Shown one piece after another: positions 17,614 to 25,545 of a stretch of 64,000 nucleotides of DNA. The DNA comes from Brevinematales bacterium. Its GTDB lineage: Bacteria > Spirochaetota > Brevinematia > Brevinematales > Thermospiraceae. Position numbers and translations under genes: made by a program. The notes under the pieces were generated by a model. That model searched no databases and was not told the origin of the DNA. It saw only the letters and a list, made by a program, of their open reading frames with translations. The stretch lies in contig JABLXN010000023.1 of assembly GCA_013177995.1 (NCBI GenBank), positions 1-64,000 on the forward strand. Direction: 5' to 3'. Every line of letters starts with the position of its first letter. The first letter of the stretch is position 1.

Positions 17614-18801
17614 TTAATCGCCAGCTTCAGAAACGGCAACATCAGGGATAGGGAAGTTTTTGAGAATATACTCCTGAGCCACAGCCACAGATTTCCCGAG
17701 CTCAAACTTATAGCCTAACTCTTTCAAAGCAAGCTCCATAGCCTGGAGTTCCACAAGAATATCCGACTTGTCCACATAGCCAAGATGCCCAAGGCGGAAG
17801 ATTTTGCCTTTCATGGTTCCTTGACCACCGGCGATGGTTACCCCATATTTGTCCCGCATATAAGCAGGAATCTTCGCTCCATCAATCCCATCGGGTACCC
17901 GAATAGCCGTTACAGAATCAGAAGGCCTCACATTGGGCACATCAGCAAAGAGTTTCAGTCCAATAGCCTGTACCGCTTGACGGAAAGTCTCAGCGACAAG
18001 GTAATGACGCTTGATGACATTGTCAATCCCTTCTTCCAGCATCATCTTGAGAGCCACATTCAGTCCCATAAAAAGACTGATAGCCGGTGTCCAGGCTGTG
18101 GTTTTCTTCTCGAGGTTTTTCTTTTCCTTGGCAAGATCAAAGTAGAAACGGGGCAGTTTCGCCTCTTTCATGAGATTTTCAGCCTTGGCAGAATAGGCCA
18201 CAAAAGCAAGTCCGGGAGGAATCATAAACGACTTCTGAGCCCCGGCAATAGCCACATCAATACCCCAATTGTCCATCTCAAACTCCATGGCTCCAATAGC
18301 CGTAATACCATCCACAACCATAATCGCCGGCGTTTCTCTCACCACAGCGGCAATCCCCTTGACATCAAAGGCGACGGCGGTTGAAGTCTCACTGTACTCA
18401 GTATACACCCCTTTTGCCTGAGGATACTGCTTCAAAGCCTCACGTACCTGCTCTGGTTTGATATCCTTGCCGTACTCATTCTTGAGTTCAACCACATTGA
18501 GTCCATACGCTCGACCAATCTCGGCAAACCGTTCACCGAACTTTCCAGCAGAAAGCACAATAATCGTATCACCAGGGGACATAAAATTCGTAATGGAAGC
18601 CTCCATCCCACCAGTACCAGACGATGTCAGTGTCAAGACGGGAGAGGATGTCTTGAAAACCTTTTTGAGCATCTCTGAGTTTTCAGCCACTACCTCAGAA
18701 AATTGGGGGGTTCTGTGGTGCATCAAAGGGCGTGCCATCTCCACCAGCACTTCACTGGGAACAGCCGTTGGCCCGGGTGCACACAGAAAACGCTTCATCA
18801 T
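17614..18801 (-). CDS. Class V aminotransferase (alanine/serine-glyoxylate or -pyruvate type)
   Basis: The 395-residue PLP enzyme starts at 18801 behind AAGGAGGAAAGGCT. Family marks are CAPGPTAVPSEV at the N-terminus, TSSGTGGMEA (cofactor phosphate loop, about 65-74), VVDGITAIGA with the PLP-ring Asp, and the Schiff-base Lys in AGAQKSFMIPPG (about 195). Such enzymes transaminate serine or alanine with glyoxylate, pyruvate or phosphohydroxypyruvate. The exact substrate cannot be read, and no serA-like gene lies nearby to settle it. Confidence 0.9.
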   Translation of the reverse strand: MMKRFLCAPGPTAVPSEVLVEMARPLMHHRTPQFSEVVAENSEMLKKVFKTSSPVLTLTSSGTGGMEASITNFMSPGDTIIVLSAGKFGERFAEIGRAYGLNVVELKNEYGKDIKPEQVREALKQYPQAKGVYTEYSETSTAVAFDVKGIAAVVRETPAIMVVDGITAIGAMEFEMDNWGIDVAIAGAQKSFMIPPGLAFVAYSAKAENLMKEAKLPRFYFDLAKEKKNLEKKTTAWTPAISLFMGLNVALKMMLEEGIDNVIKRHYLVAETFRQAVQAIGLKLFADVPNVRPSDSVTAIRVPDGIDGAKIPAYMRDKYGVTIAGGQGTMKGKIFRLGHLGYVDKSDILVELQAMELALKELGYKFELGKSVAVAQEYILKNFPIPDVAVSEAGD

Positions 18802-18925
18802 AGCCTTTCCTCCTTGTATGTATCTTTCCCTCTTCTCAAAGGGAGATATAGTATGAAGCAAAAGACGATTTTTCGCAACTATTTTCTTTTTTGTCTTTTT
18901 CAAAAGAAACATTACCAACTATAAT

Positions 18926-18964
18926 GTGAAAATAGCTATTCAGTTTCCTATGTGGAACGACAAA
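18926..18964 (-). repeat. R2 end remnant
   Basis: About 39 bp match the left end of R2 copies A and C: GTGAAAATAGCTATTCAG followed by TTTCCTATGTGGAACGACA on the plus strand. No R2 body adjoins it, so this is a solo end. It sits upstream of the promoter at 19003. Confidence 0.75.
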
Positions 18965-19002
18965 TCATTTCCATTGAGTTGCGAGAACATATTTTTCAAA
19001 AC

Positions 19003-19031
19003 TTGAAAAATATTTTTTCTTTCCCTAAAAT
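19003..19031 (+). promoter_or_regulatory. Promoter of the PEPCK-like gene
   Basis: TTGAAA (19003-19008) and TAAAAT (19026-19031) have a 17 bp spacer, about 50 bp before the ATG at 19080. Confidence 0.7.
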
Positions 19032-19079
19032 AATCAAGTTTTAGCGTAGGCTAAACAAATTTTATACAAAGGAGTGTCT

Positions 19080-20957
19080 ATGAAGGACATTATCCACCGC
19101 CTCCACCTCCCCAAAGAAATCGGGGACATTCTTCAGGATTGCCCGGGTATCACCACCTTCAACACTCGCCAGGAGCTTATTGAGCTTTCCCTTGGCTTTC
19201 CCGGGAACAACCTTTATGAAGTGAAATATACCCTTGATAATACAACCCCAACAGAAACTACAGAAGCCACCGTGATTCGCTGCAAAAATGGGATTGTTGT
19301 GAACTATCCAGATCCATACATGCGCCGACGGGACCCAAACAGCATGGTTATTGGCGACGAAGAAGAAACTGACAAACCAACTTTCCAGGAAAAGTACGGT
19401 CGTCCCTTTGACGAAGTGCGAAAAGCGACTTTTGAATGGCTTTCGAAACAAGAGCTTCTTATTATGCCCTTCGTGAGCGGGGATGAATCTCTGGACTATT
19501 ACTCCCTTCTGATTGCCCCCAAAAATGCCGCCTTCTTTGCTTTGATGTTAGGGGATATTCAGGGATTTATTCCTTTTGATTCTCTCCCCAAAGACTTCAA
19601 ACCCCTTGCTATTGTGTATGTGGCTCCAACCTTCCGTCATACCCATTTTGATGGCAAACAGATTGTTGTGCACAATCGTCTCAACCATATCCACGAAGTT
19701 TTCTCTTATAACCTCTATCCCGGCCCAAGCGCCAAAAAAGGAGTATATAGTGTTCTCCTTGATATCGGAGAAAAAGAAGGCTGGCTTTCCGTCCATGCCT
19801 CCTCTGTCAAGGTGATTACTCCCTATGATAATGAACTTGTCATGCTTCATGAAGGCGCCTCGGGCGGTGGAAAGAGTGAACTTCATCAACAGATTCGCCG
19901 AGAAAAAGACAACAAGATTGTCCTTGCTACCCACCTTCGTACCCAGGATAAAATTTACTTAGAACTCAATGAATCCTGTGATCTGATGCCCATTACAGAC
20001 GATATTACCCTTGTTCATCCCAAGTTTCAGAAAAACCACAAGAAAATGGTGATCAAAGATGCTGAACAGGGATGGTTTGTGCGAGTCGACAATATTCCTC
20101 ATTACGGTACAGATCCTCACCTTGAAAGTATCTGTACCCAACCAGCTGAACCTTTAGTTTTCCTCAATATTGATGCCGTTCCCAACTCTACAGCCCTGAT
20201 CTGGGAACATATTGAAGACGCCCCGGGTAAAAAATGTCCCAATCCCCGTGTAATTCTTCCAAAGCGACTTATTCCCGATGTTATTGATCAGGCTGTGGCT
20301 GTTGACGTGCGTTCCTTTGGGGTACGCACTCCTCCTTGTTTCGATGATGCTCCCTCCTACGGTATTATTGGTATTGCCCATGTGCTTCCTCCAGCTCTTG
20401 CCTGGCTGTGGAGACTTGTAAGCCCGCGTGGACATGCCAATCCCAGCATCACCAGTAATACAGCCGCTCTCTCCAGTGAAGGGGTAGGCTCATTCTGGCC
20501 ATTTGCTACAGGGAAAATGGTCCGTCATGCCAACCTTCTCTTAGAGCAGTTCCAGGATTTTACGGATACCCTGTATCTTTTGATCCCCAACCAGCATATT
20601 GGAGCTTACAAAGTTGGTTTTATGCCGGAATGGGTGGTGAGAGAATATCTTGCAAAACGTGGAAGCGCCAGAATCAAACCATCGCAACTTGTACCCGCTC
20701 GATGTTCACTCCTCGGTTATGCCCTTGAGTACATGAAATTTGAAGGTATCTATATTCCCAAGAGTCTTCTCCAGGTCAATCTTCAATCCGACGTTGGTGA
20801 CGAAGCCTATGACAAGGGAGCTGAAATGCTTCAGGCATTCTTCAAAGAAGAGCTCAAGCAGTTCCTTACCCGCGATCTCTCCTCTACAGGGAGACGTATC
20901 ATTGAATGTTGTCTCGACAATGGTTCTGTTCAGGACTATGAAGAGATTCTCCACTAA
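19080..20957 (+). CDS. Uncharacterised PEPCK-like P-loop protein (DUF4914-like)
   Basis: The 625-residue protein starts at 19080 behind AAAGGAG; a GTG two codons earlier is too close to the site. A P-loop HEGASGGGKSELHQ (about 256-269) followed by MPITDDITLVHPK recalls the nucleotide-binding core of phosphoenolpyruvate carboxykinase and HPr kinase. The size and motifs (VSPRGHANPSI, EGVGSFWPFATG) match my memory of the DUF4914 family. The PEP carboxykinase substrate motifs are not clearly present, so carboxykinase activity should not be assumed. It has its own promoter and terminator, and no signal peptide. Confidence 0.75.
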   Translation: MKDIIHRLHLPKEIGDILQDCPGITTFNTRQELIELSLGFPGNNLYEVKYTLDNTTPTETTEATVIRCKNGIVVNYPDPYMRRRDPNSMVIGDEEETDKPTFQEKYGRPFDEVRKATFEWLSKQELLIMPFVSGDESLDYYSLLIAPKNAAFFALMLGDIQGFIPFDSLPKDFKPLAIVYVAPTFRHTHFDGKQIVVHNRLNHIHEVFSYNLYPGPSAKKGVYSVLLDIGEKEGWLSVHASSVKVITPYDNELVMLHEGASGGGKSELHQQIRREKDNKIVLATHLRTQDKIYLELNESCDLMPITDDITLVHPKFQKNHKKMVIKDAEQGWFVRVDNIPHYGTDPHLESICTQPAEPLVFLNIDAVPNSTALIWEHIEDAPGKKCPNPRVILPKRLIPDVIDQAVAVDVRSFGVRTPPCFDDAPSYGIIGIAHVLPPALAWLWRLVSPRGHANPSITSNTAALSSEGVGSFWPFATGKMVRHANLLLEQFQDFTDTLYLLIPNQHIGAYKVGFMPEWVVREYLAKRGSARIKPSQLVPARCSLLGYALEYMKFEGIYIPKSLLQVNLQSDVGDEAYDKGAEMLQAFFKEELKQFLTRDLSSTGRRIIECCLDNGSVQDYEEILH

Positions 20958-20970
20958 AGCCTCTTTCTCC

Positions 20971-21001
20971 GCCCATCAAACCGATGGGCGGAATTTTTTT
21001 A
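20971..21001 (+). terminator. Rho-independent terminator
   Basis: CCGCCCATC-AAACC-GATGGGCGG is a strong stem followed by AATTTTTTT, 15 bp after the PEPCK-like gene. Confidence 0.9.
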
Positions 21002-21007
21002 AGGATA

Positions 21008-21322
21008 GAGACCTTTGCACGAATGTGCGAAGGTCTCAAAAAAGTAATAAAAAAGCAAAAAATAGTATAAAAATATTTCTTTCCATAATCAATAATTCTA
21101 CTTTTTTGAATAGAAAAGACAAATAAGCCCTTGTAAACAGAAAAAACGGGGTTTCAGGGGCGTAGCCCCTGACCCAGAAAGGGCAAGAAAGCACCCGTGC
21201 AAGGGTCTCAATTCTACTTTTTGAATAGAAAAGACAAATAAGCCCTTGTAAACAGAAAAACGGGGAAGAGGGGCGTAGCCCCTGACCTAAAAAGGGCAAG
21301 AAAGCACCCGTGCAAGGGTCTC
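21008..21322 (+). repeat. R1 element with internal partial tandem duplication
   Basis: A full ~202 bp R1 copy (21008-21209) with hairpin arms GAGACCTTTGCAC/GTGCGAAGGTCTC and right end CGTGCAAGGGTCTC is followed by a second copy of its right 113 bp (21210-21322). The outer flanks GGATA and GAATA could be a 5 bp duplication with one change. It fills the gap between the terminator at 21001 and the MFS promoter. Confidence 0.9.
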
Positions 21323-21328
21323 GAATAT

Positions 21329-21357
21329 TTGCTTTTTTTCCCTCTTTTCCCTATAAT
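21329..21357 (+). promoter_or_regulatory. MFS gene promoter
   Basis: TTGCTT (21329-21334) and TATAAT (21352-21357) have a 17 bp spacer and start right after the R1 element. The predicted transcript start is at or just before the ATG at 21366, and no Shine-Dalgarno site is visible, so the message may be leaderless. Confidence 0.65.
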
Positions 21358-21365
21358 AAAAGCAT

Positions 21366-22745
21366 ATGAGTTCTCAAGAAGATAAGTCCTCTTTATCCCG
21401 CAAACAAAAACTCTCAGCTTCGCTACGCGCTTCGATTATTGATGGCTGTTTTTATACGATGATGGTGGGCTTTGGAGAGTCTTTTTTTGGAGCTTATGTG
21501 GTGGCTCTCAAGGCAAGCCATTTTGTGATTGGATTGGTTGGATCTCTCCCCCAGGCTATGGGATCTTTAGCCCAACTCCTCAGTATTCAGATGGTCAGGC
21601 TCTTCCGAAGCCGCAAAAAAATGGTTACCACCCTTGTTTTCATCCAGGCTTTTCTCTATTTTCCCATCATGATGGGAATGATGTTACCCTCCCCTCTTGG
21701 CATCATCTTGATTGTTCTCAGTATTACCCTCTACTTTACCCTTGGTATGGTGGTTGTTCCCGCCTGGATTGACTGGATGGGATTTCTTGTACCCTCTCCT
21801 CTCCGTGGACGATACTATGGCCTCAGAAATAGCATTACGGGCTTCTTTTCACTTTTTTCTTTTCTTGCTGCAGGGCTTTTTCTTCAACTTATGGACAAAA
21901 ACCATCTCCTCTGGTGGGGATATGGGATTCTCTTTTTGCTTGCTTTTATCTCAAGGATTTTTTCTTTCTACTTCCTTTTGCAGGTACAAGAAGTCAACGT
22001 TCCTCCGCCCGGCCCTCTCCTCTCAGAAACAAAGGTCGGACTCGCTTTACGAAAACTCCCCAAAACCCCATTCTTCCCTTTTTTAATGCAAAGTGTCCTG
22101 ATGAACATGGCCGTCTACCTTTCCGGACCCTATTTTACCCCCTATATGCTCGAAGAACTCCATTTCTCCTACTGGACCTTTACCTACGTTTTAGCTATCC
22201 CCATGCTTGTCAAAGCCCTTGCCATGCCTATTTGGGGAAAAATCTGCGATATCTACGGAAACCGCAACGTCCTTGCCTTTTCTGGCACTTTTTTGGGCAC
22301 TCTCCCCATTCTCTGGACAGTCTCTCCAGATGTGAGCTTTATTGTCTTTGTCCAGGTACTTTCTGGCTTCCTCTGGGCCGCCTATGATCTGAGTTCTTTC
22401 AACACTCTCTATGACCTAACCTCAGAGAAATCCCGAATGAAATACAGTATCGTCCTGAATAGTGTCAATGCCCTTGCTTACCTTGCTGGAGCCCTGATGG
22501 GAGATAGGATTATTTCTCTCGCCCAATCGTTTCCTCTTCCCATCTCCCCCTACTATCTTGTCTTTCTCACCAGTGGTTTTCTTCGTTTTGCCGTTGCTTT
22601 CTTCTGGATCCCCAAAATCCCCCCCGTGCCAGGCAAACATCAGGTTCGTTTCCGTACCCTTCTCTGGACGTTTTCTGTCCTCTCTGTTCGTGGTTTCTCC
22701 TGGAATTTTCTTCAAGCAAAGAAAAAGCCAACAAAAAAAGCCTGA
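21366..22745 (+). CDS. Major facilitator superfamily transporter
   Basis: The 459-residue protein has about twelve hydrophobic segments in two halves. The loop between helices 2 and 3 is basic (RLFRSRKKM), and a second such loop follows helix 8 (GKICDIYGNRN). An SPLRGRYYGLRN stretch after helix 4 is common in poorly characterised MFS proteins of this shape. The substrate cannot be deduced. The gene is monocistronic, with a terminator shared with the convergent gene. Confidence 0.88.
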   Translation: MSSQEDKSSLSRKQKLSASLRASIIDGCFYTMMVGFGESFFGAYVVALKASHFVIGLVGSLPQAMGSLAQLLSIQMVRLFRSRKKMVTTLVFIQAFLYFPIMMGMMLPSPLGIILIVLSITLYFTLGMVVVPAWIDWMGFLVPSPLRGRYYGLRNSITGFFSLFSFLAAGLFLQLMDKNHLLWWGYGILFLLAFISRIFSFYFLLQVQEVNVPPPGPLLSETKVGLALRKLPKTPFFPFLMQSVLMNMAVYLSGPYFTPYMLEELHFSYWTFTYVLAIPMLVKALAMPIWGKICDIYGNRNVLAFSGTFLGTLPILWTVSPDVSFIVFVQVLSGFLWAAYDLSSFNTLYDLTSEKSRMKYSIVLNSVNALAYLAGALMGDRIISLAQSFPLPISPYYLVFLTSGFLRFAVAFFWIPKIPPVPGKHQVRFRTLLWTFSVLSVRGFSWNFLQAKKKPTKKA

Positions 22746-22786
22746 TGGGGCTTCCAAACTCCCATCAGGCTTTTTCTTTTCGAAAA
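22738..22786. terminator. Bidirectional terminator
   Basis: AAAAAAGCCTGATGGG and CCCATCAGGCTTTTTC form a stem with an 11 nt loop. An A run on one side and a T run on the other let it work for both convergent genes. Confidence 0.88.
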
Positions 22787-22791
22787 TGTTT

Positions 22792-23511
22792 TCACACACT
22801 TGCCCGGGCAAGGGAAAGGGGAAGAGACTCAGAAGATTCCGTAGCAAAGTACTGGATAATATCCACCATGGAGATAAAGGGCTTTTCCCGGTAATGGGCA
22901 AACACTCCACGAACCCTCTGCAAATCTTCATAGGTATCCACGGTAACCCTGATCTCAGGGGCATAATAAAGCCCTGTTGACACAGGTTCAAGAATAGTAA
23001 AAGAGTCTCTATTCTTGTAGAGAAAAGGAGTGACATGTTCCTTCTCATAATCCGTCTTAGCATTCTTGTAGGCTGCTTCTAAGGCACTCCTGGAAATCAC
23101 CTCCACCCCAGTTCCTAGCGGTATCCCCAAATAATGGGTGAGATCAGCCATACTCTCTAAATGGTATTCAATGGCCATATCCATAAATTCAGGAGAAACA
23201 AGCGGATTATCCCCCGTCGCCCGAACCACCACATCACTATCAAAGAACGTCATGGCCATATAATAACGCTCAAGCACATTGGGCTTACTCCCGATGAAAA
23301 ATTGTACCTCTGGATAAGGCTTCAGTACCTCGGCTATGGCAGGATACGAATCAGAGGTCGTCGCCACAATAATACGTCTCGCATAATGAGAGAGGCGAAG
23401 CCTTTCGACAATATGGGCAATAAGTGGCTTTCCTTCGATAAGGGCCAGTACCTTCCTTGGTAGTCTCTCCGAATCCAAACGGGCCTGAAGAATGATATCA
23501 ATCTTACGCAT
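22792..23511 (-). CDS. SpsF/NeuA-like nucleotidyltransferase
   Basis: The 239-residue protein opens with IDIILQARLDSERLPRKVL, the nucleotide-binding loop of the SpsF and CMP-sugar synthetase (GT-A fold) family, and has VVVRATGDNPLVSPE, where the metal-binding Asp lies. Such enzymes activate acidic or other sugars for surface glycans, often beside NeuB. A NeuB is encoded at 61269-62252 in this window, though far away. The start at 23511 gives the natural MRKIDI N-terminus. It follows the glycosyltransferase-like gene by 10 bp. Confidence 0.82.
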   Translation of the reverse strand: MRKIDIILQARLDSERLPRKVLALIEGKPLIAHIVERLRLSHYARRIIVATTSDSYPAIAEVLKPYPEVQFFIGSKPNVLERYYMAMTFFDSDVVVRATGDNPLVSPEFMDMAIEYHLESMADLTHYLGIPLGTGVEVISRSALEAAYKNAKTDYEKEHVTPFLYKNRDSFTILEPVSTGLYYAPEIRVTVDTYEDLQRVRGVFAHYREKPFISMVDIIQYFATESSESLPLSLARASV

Positions 23512-23521
23512 AGTCTTCCTC

Positions 23522-24421
23522 CTATGCTTTCTCATTATTTATTATCGAAAAAATTGCAAGATCCTCAATAGGAAAGACCCCTAATTCTTGACGAATTCTT
23601 TTTCTTGAAGTGAGATAACCCCAGATCTTTCCTGTTATTCCCCATTTCAGGGTCAAAAGAGACCGTACCAACAGAGAAAAAAGAACCGTATTTTGTTTTC
23701 TCACCGCTGATCTGTGGGTAATATTTCGATAGTGAAAAAGAAGGTACTCTCCATCTTTTTCAGAAAAAGCCATCTCCGTTTGAGACACCGTATCAAGGAT
23801 CACTTTCCATTGACGCACCTGGATAACCCAGAACCCATTCTTCCATACCCGCCAGCCAAACTCAGCAAGGGTATAAAGGGGATTGTCATACTCGATGATA
23901 CCCAGTTCCCTTGAGAGAAACATTTCCTTATTGACAATAAAGCAAAAGTGAACAGGATACAGGACAGGAATCGCATTCTGAGGTTTGTCCCGGCTTACCG
24001 TTTCTAAAAAACCATTTCGAAGAACAGGTTTCACCTGAGAGGGTATGACCTCTCCCTTCTCAGAAAAACAGTGAGGCACCATCACCCCATACTGAGGATC
24101 CTCAAAATAGAGCGAAAAAATCTCCATCGGAAGGGTTTCCAGAGAAACCCTATCATCAAGAAACATGACATTTTGAGAAAAACTCTCCTGACACCCTATC
24201 CGAATAACCTGGGGAAAGGAAAGCGTATTCTCCGGAAAAATCACTCGAAGCACAGGAAATCTATCCATGAGATTTTCATACTGGTAGGCATCCTTTTCCT
24301 CGGCAATGAGGATGAGTTCAATATCCTCTCTCCCCTGAAGAAGTTGATAAAGACTATTGAGTGTGGCTACAGGATTTGCCAAAGGCTTCAAATACAAAAC
24401 CAAAGAGAGTTGTTTAGGCAT
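23522..24421 (-). CDS. GT2-like glycosyltransferase (divergent)
   Basis: I place the start at 24421 (299 aa, MPKQLSLVLYLKPLANPVATLNSLYQLLQG), because the N-terminal strand-helix resembles a family 2 glycosyltransferase. An upstream frame to 24652 runs into R2 repeat sequence. The segment NVMFLDDRVSL stands where the DxD lies in GT2 enzymes. The rest (about 200-299) is not recognised. The ribosome-binding site is weak, and a start near 24526 is possible. The SpsF-like gene follows, so a glycan role is likely. Confidence 0.6.
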   Translation of the reverse strand: MPKQLSLVLYLKPLANPVATLNSLYQLLQGREDIELILIAEEKDAYQYENLMDRFPVLRVIFPENTLSFPQVIRIGCQESFSQNVMFLDDRVSLETLPMEIFSLYFEDPQYGVMVPHCFSEKGEVIPSQVKPVLRNGFLETVSRDKPQNAIPVLYPVHFCFIVNKEMFLSRELGIIEYDNPLYTLAEFGWRVWKNGFWVIQVRQWKVILDTVSQTEMAFSEKDGEYLLFHYRNITHRSAVRKQNTVLFSLLVRSLLTLKWGITGKIWGYLTSRKRIRQELGVFPIEDLAIFSIINNEKA

Positions 24422-24632
24422 TCGAAGAAAAGCCCTTTCTCTATTACTGACCTCCGTGTAGATAGGTATCACCTTGCTCTCCTTTTGAGGATATCTTTTT
24501 ATTGTATCGGAAGAAAAGAAAAACATTTGAATAAAAACCGATTCGACGGTGATGTCTTTCCTCTGGGAAAAACAATCTCCGCGGGCTGGTAAGAGAAGGT
24601 TCTGTTCTTTTATCTTTTTTTTCTGTACCCCA

Positions 24633-24715
24633 CTTCGACTTCGCTCAGACACCCACTTCGACTTCGCTCAGTATTCCCTTCGACTTCGCTCAGGAGCCAC
24701 TTTGACTTCGCTCAG
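24633..24715 (+). repeat. Four tandem copies of CTTCGACTTCGCTCAG
   Basis: Copies start at 24633, 24656, 24678 and 24700, with a period of 22-23 bp; the last has one change (CTTTGACTTCGCTCAG). A single inverse copy is in R2 copy A (12616-12631). The same motif is known to me as a dispersed repeat in many unrelated bacteria. Confidence 0.85.
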
Positions 24716-25140
24716 GAGCCCCACCTGGCCGCTTTTGCTGTGGTGAAAAGAACTTTTTGTACTGCTAACGGGGAAGTCTTTCCGAAGTGAGGGTGCAGGA
24801 GGCACCCGGGGCGACATCTTTTGTTGCTTTTCCCCCAAGCCCACCGAAGCAAAGCCGCGGGGGCTTTGCTGAGACATAGTAATAGCCGTGGTTGGCTTTT
24901 CTCCCTGAAACAAGGTGGCAGCCACTGCTTGAGTTTGTATGGAGGTTGGTTAAACGTTTAACCAAGTGTGTATTTGCTGAAACAAGGTAATAGCCCTGGT
25001 CCCTGGTGTTCCGGAAAGTACTTTTTTGCTGAAACAAAGTCATAGCCTTCGCCCCTGCCGCGGTGCGCCGTCATAGAAGCCCCGTGGGAACAGAAGCCCT
25101 GTGGGCTGGTGACAGAAGGCCTCATTCTCCTACGGATGGC

Positions 25141-25224
25141 CGAGCCACAGGAGGTGGCGAGGAAGCTCAAGGTCAGACAAGGAGGGTTGTCCTTGAGCGG
25201 CTACAGAAGAGAGCAAGGCTACAG
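25141..25224 (+). ncRNA. Putative structured RNA module in R2 copy B
   Basis: A GCCAC/GTGGC hairpin is followed by an eight-pair stem GCTCAAGG (25165-25172) / CCTTGAGC (25191-25198) enclosing a four-pair inner stem ACAA/TTGT around GGAGGG. The homologous 84 nt in copy C has GCCCGGGG/CCCCGGGC and ACAG/CTGT, so four pairs differ by compensatory changes. A third strand CAAGG (25214-25218) could pair alternatively with CCTTG. Transcription is not shown, and I match it to no known RNA class. Confidence 0.5.
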
Positions 25225-25497
25225 TTTTTTGTTCCAGCCCGGATGGTAAGACGGAAGACGAAATGCTATAGAAACCGTCGCAGGGGCGGGTTGGGGATTT
25301 CAAAAGGGGCGGGAGCCCCTTTTGTCCCGCGCAGAAGCGCTTCGTGGAAAAAAGGAAGATGGGTAACAAAAAGAGCCCAAACTGAAAGAAAAAAGAGGGT
25401 TAAACGGGTATTCAGTTTTTGCGTAAAGATAACCATTCTGTATGAATGTGGAACGACAAAAGAATACCATCTTCCTTTTCTTGAAAGAACCCAAAAA

Positions 25498-25526
25498 TTG
25501 CTTTTTCCTCCTTTTCCCTTTATACT
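25498..25526 (+). promoter_or_regulatory. carA promoter
   Basis: TTGCTT (25498-25503) and TATACT (25521-25526) have a 17 bp spacer. The start of transcription should lie near 25533, giving a very short leader that contains only the AGGAGGGATTC site. There is no room for a long attenuator. Confidence 0.75.
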
Positions 25527-25545
25527 ATTTCTTCAGGAGGGATTC

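Larger units (their letters stand above)
24570..25458 (+). repeat. R2 long repeat element, copy B
   Basis: This ~890 bp block ends with GAATGTGGAACGACA (25458). It lacks the left terminus seen in copies A and C and begins with the GGGCTGGTAAGAGAAGG module. It carries four CTTCGACTTCGCTCAG repeats, four GCTGAAACAAGG-type repeats, the palindrome TTGGTTAAACGTTTAACCAA (24946-24965), and the structured module at 25141-25224. It fills the gap before carA. Frames through it have abnormal, Arg-rich composition and are not genes. Confidence 0.78.

Noticed and set aside
18926-18964. CRISPR repeat-like sequence (GTTCCACATAGGAAAC type) at R2 ends
   Set aside because: Size and small palindrome recall CRISPR repeats, but it occurs singly or as inverted ends of R2. 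No array with regular spacers and no cas gene is in the window.
24422-24652. Extension of the glycosyltransferase-like gene
   Set aside because: The upstream part encodes repeat-derived residues (CTTCGACTTCGCTCAG complement), and no good start signal supports it. The exact start remains uncertain.
25141-25224. RNase P, SRP or group II intron fragment
   Set aside because: Short similarities (GAGGAAG, GGCTGGTAAC nearby) were checked by eye against remembered core motifs. The order and the remaining conserved bases do not fit any of them.
25063-25545. N-terminal extension of carA
   Set aside because: The extension passes through R2 repeats and has an unnatural Arg-rich composition. The true start at 25546 has AGGAGG and aligns with the usual CarA N-terminus.
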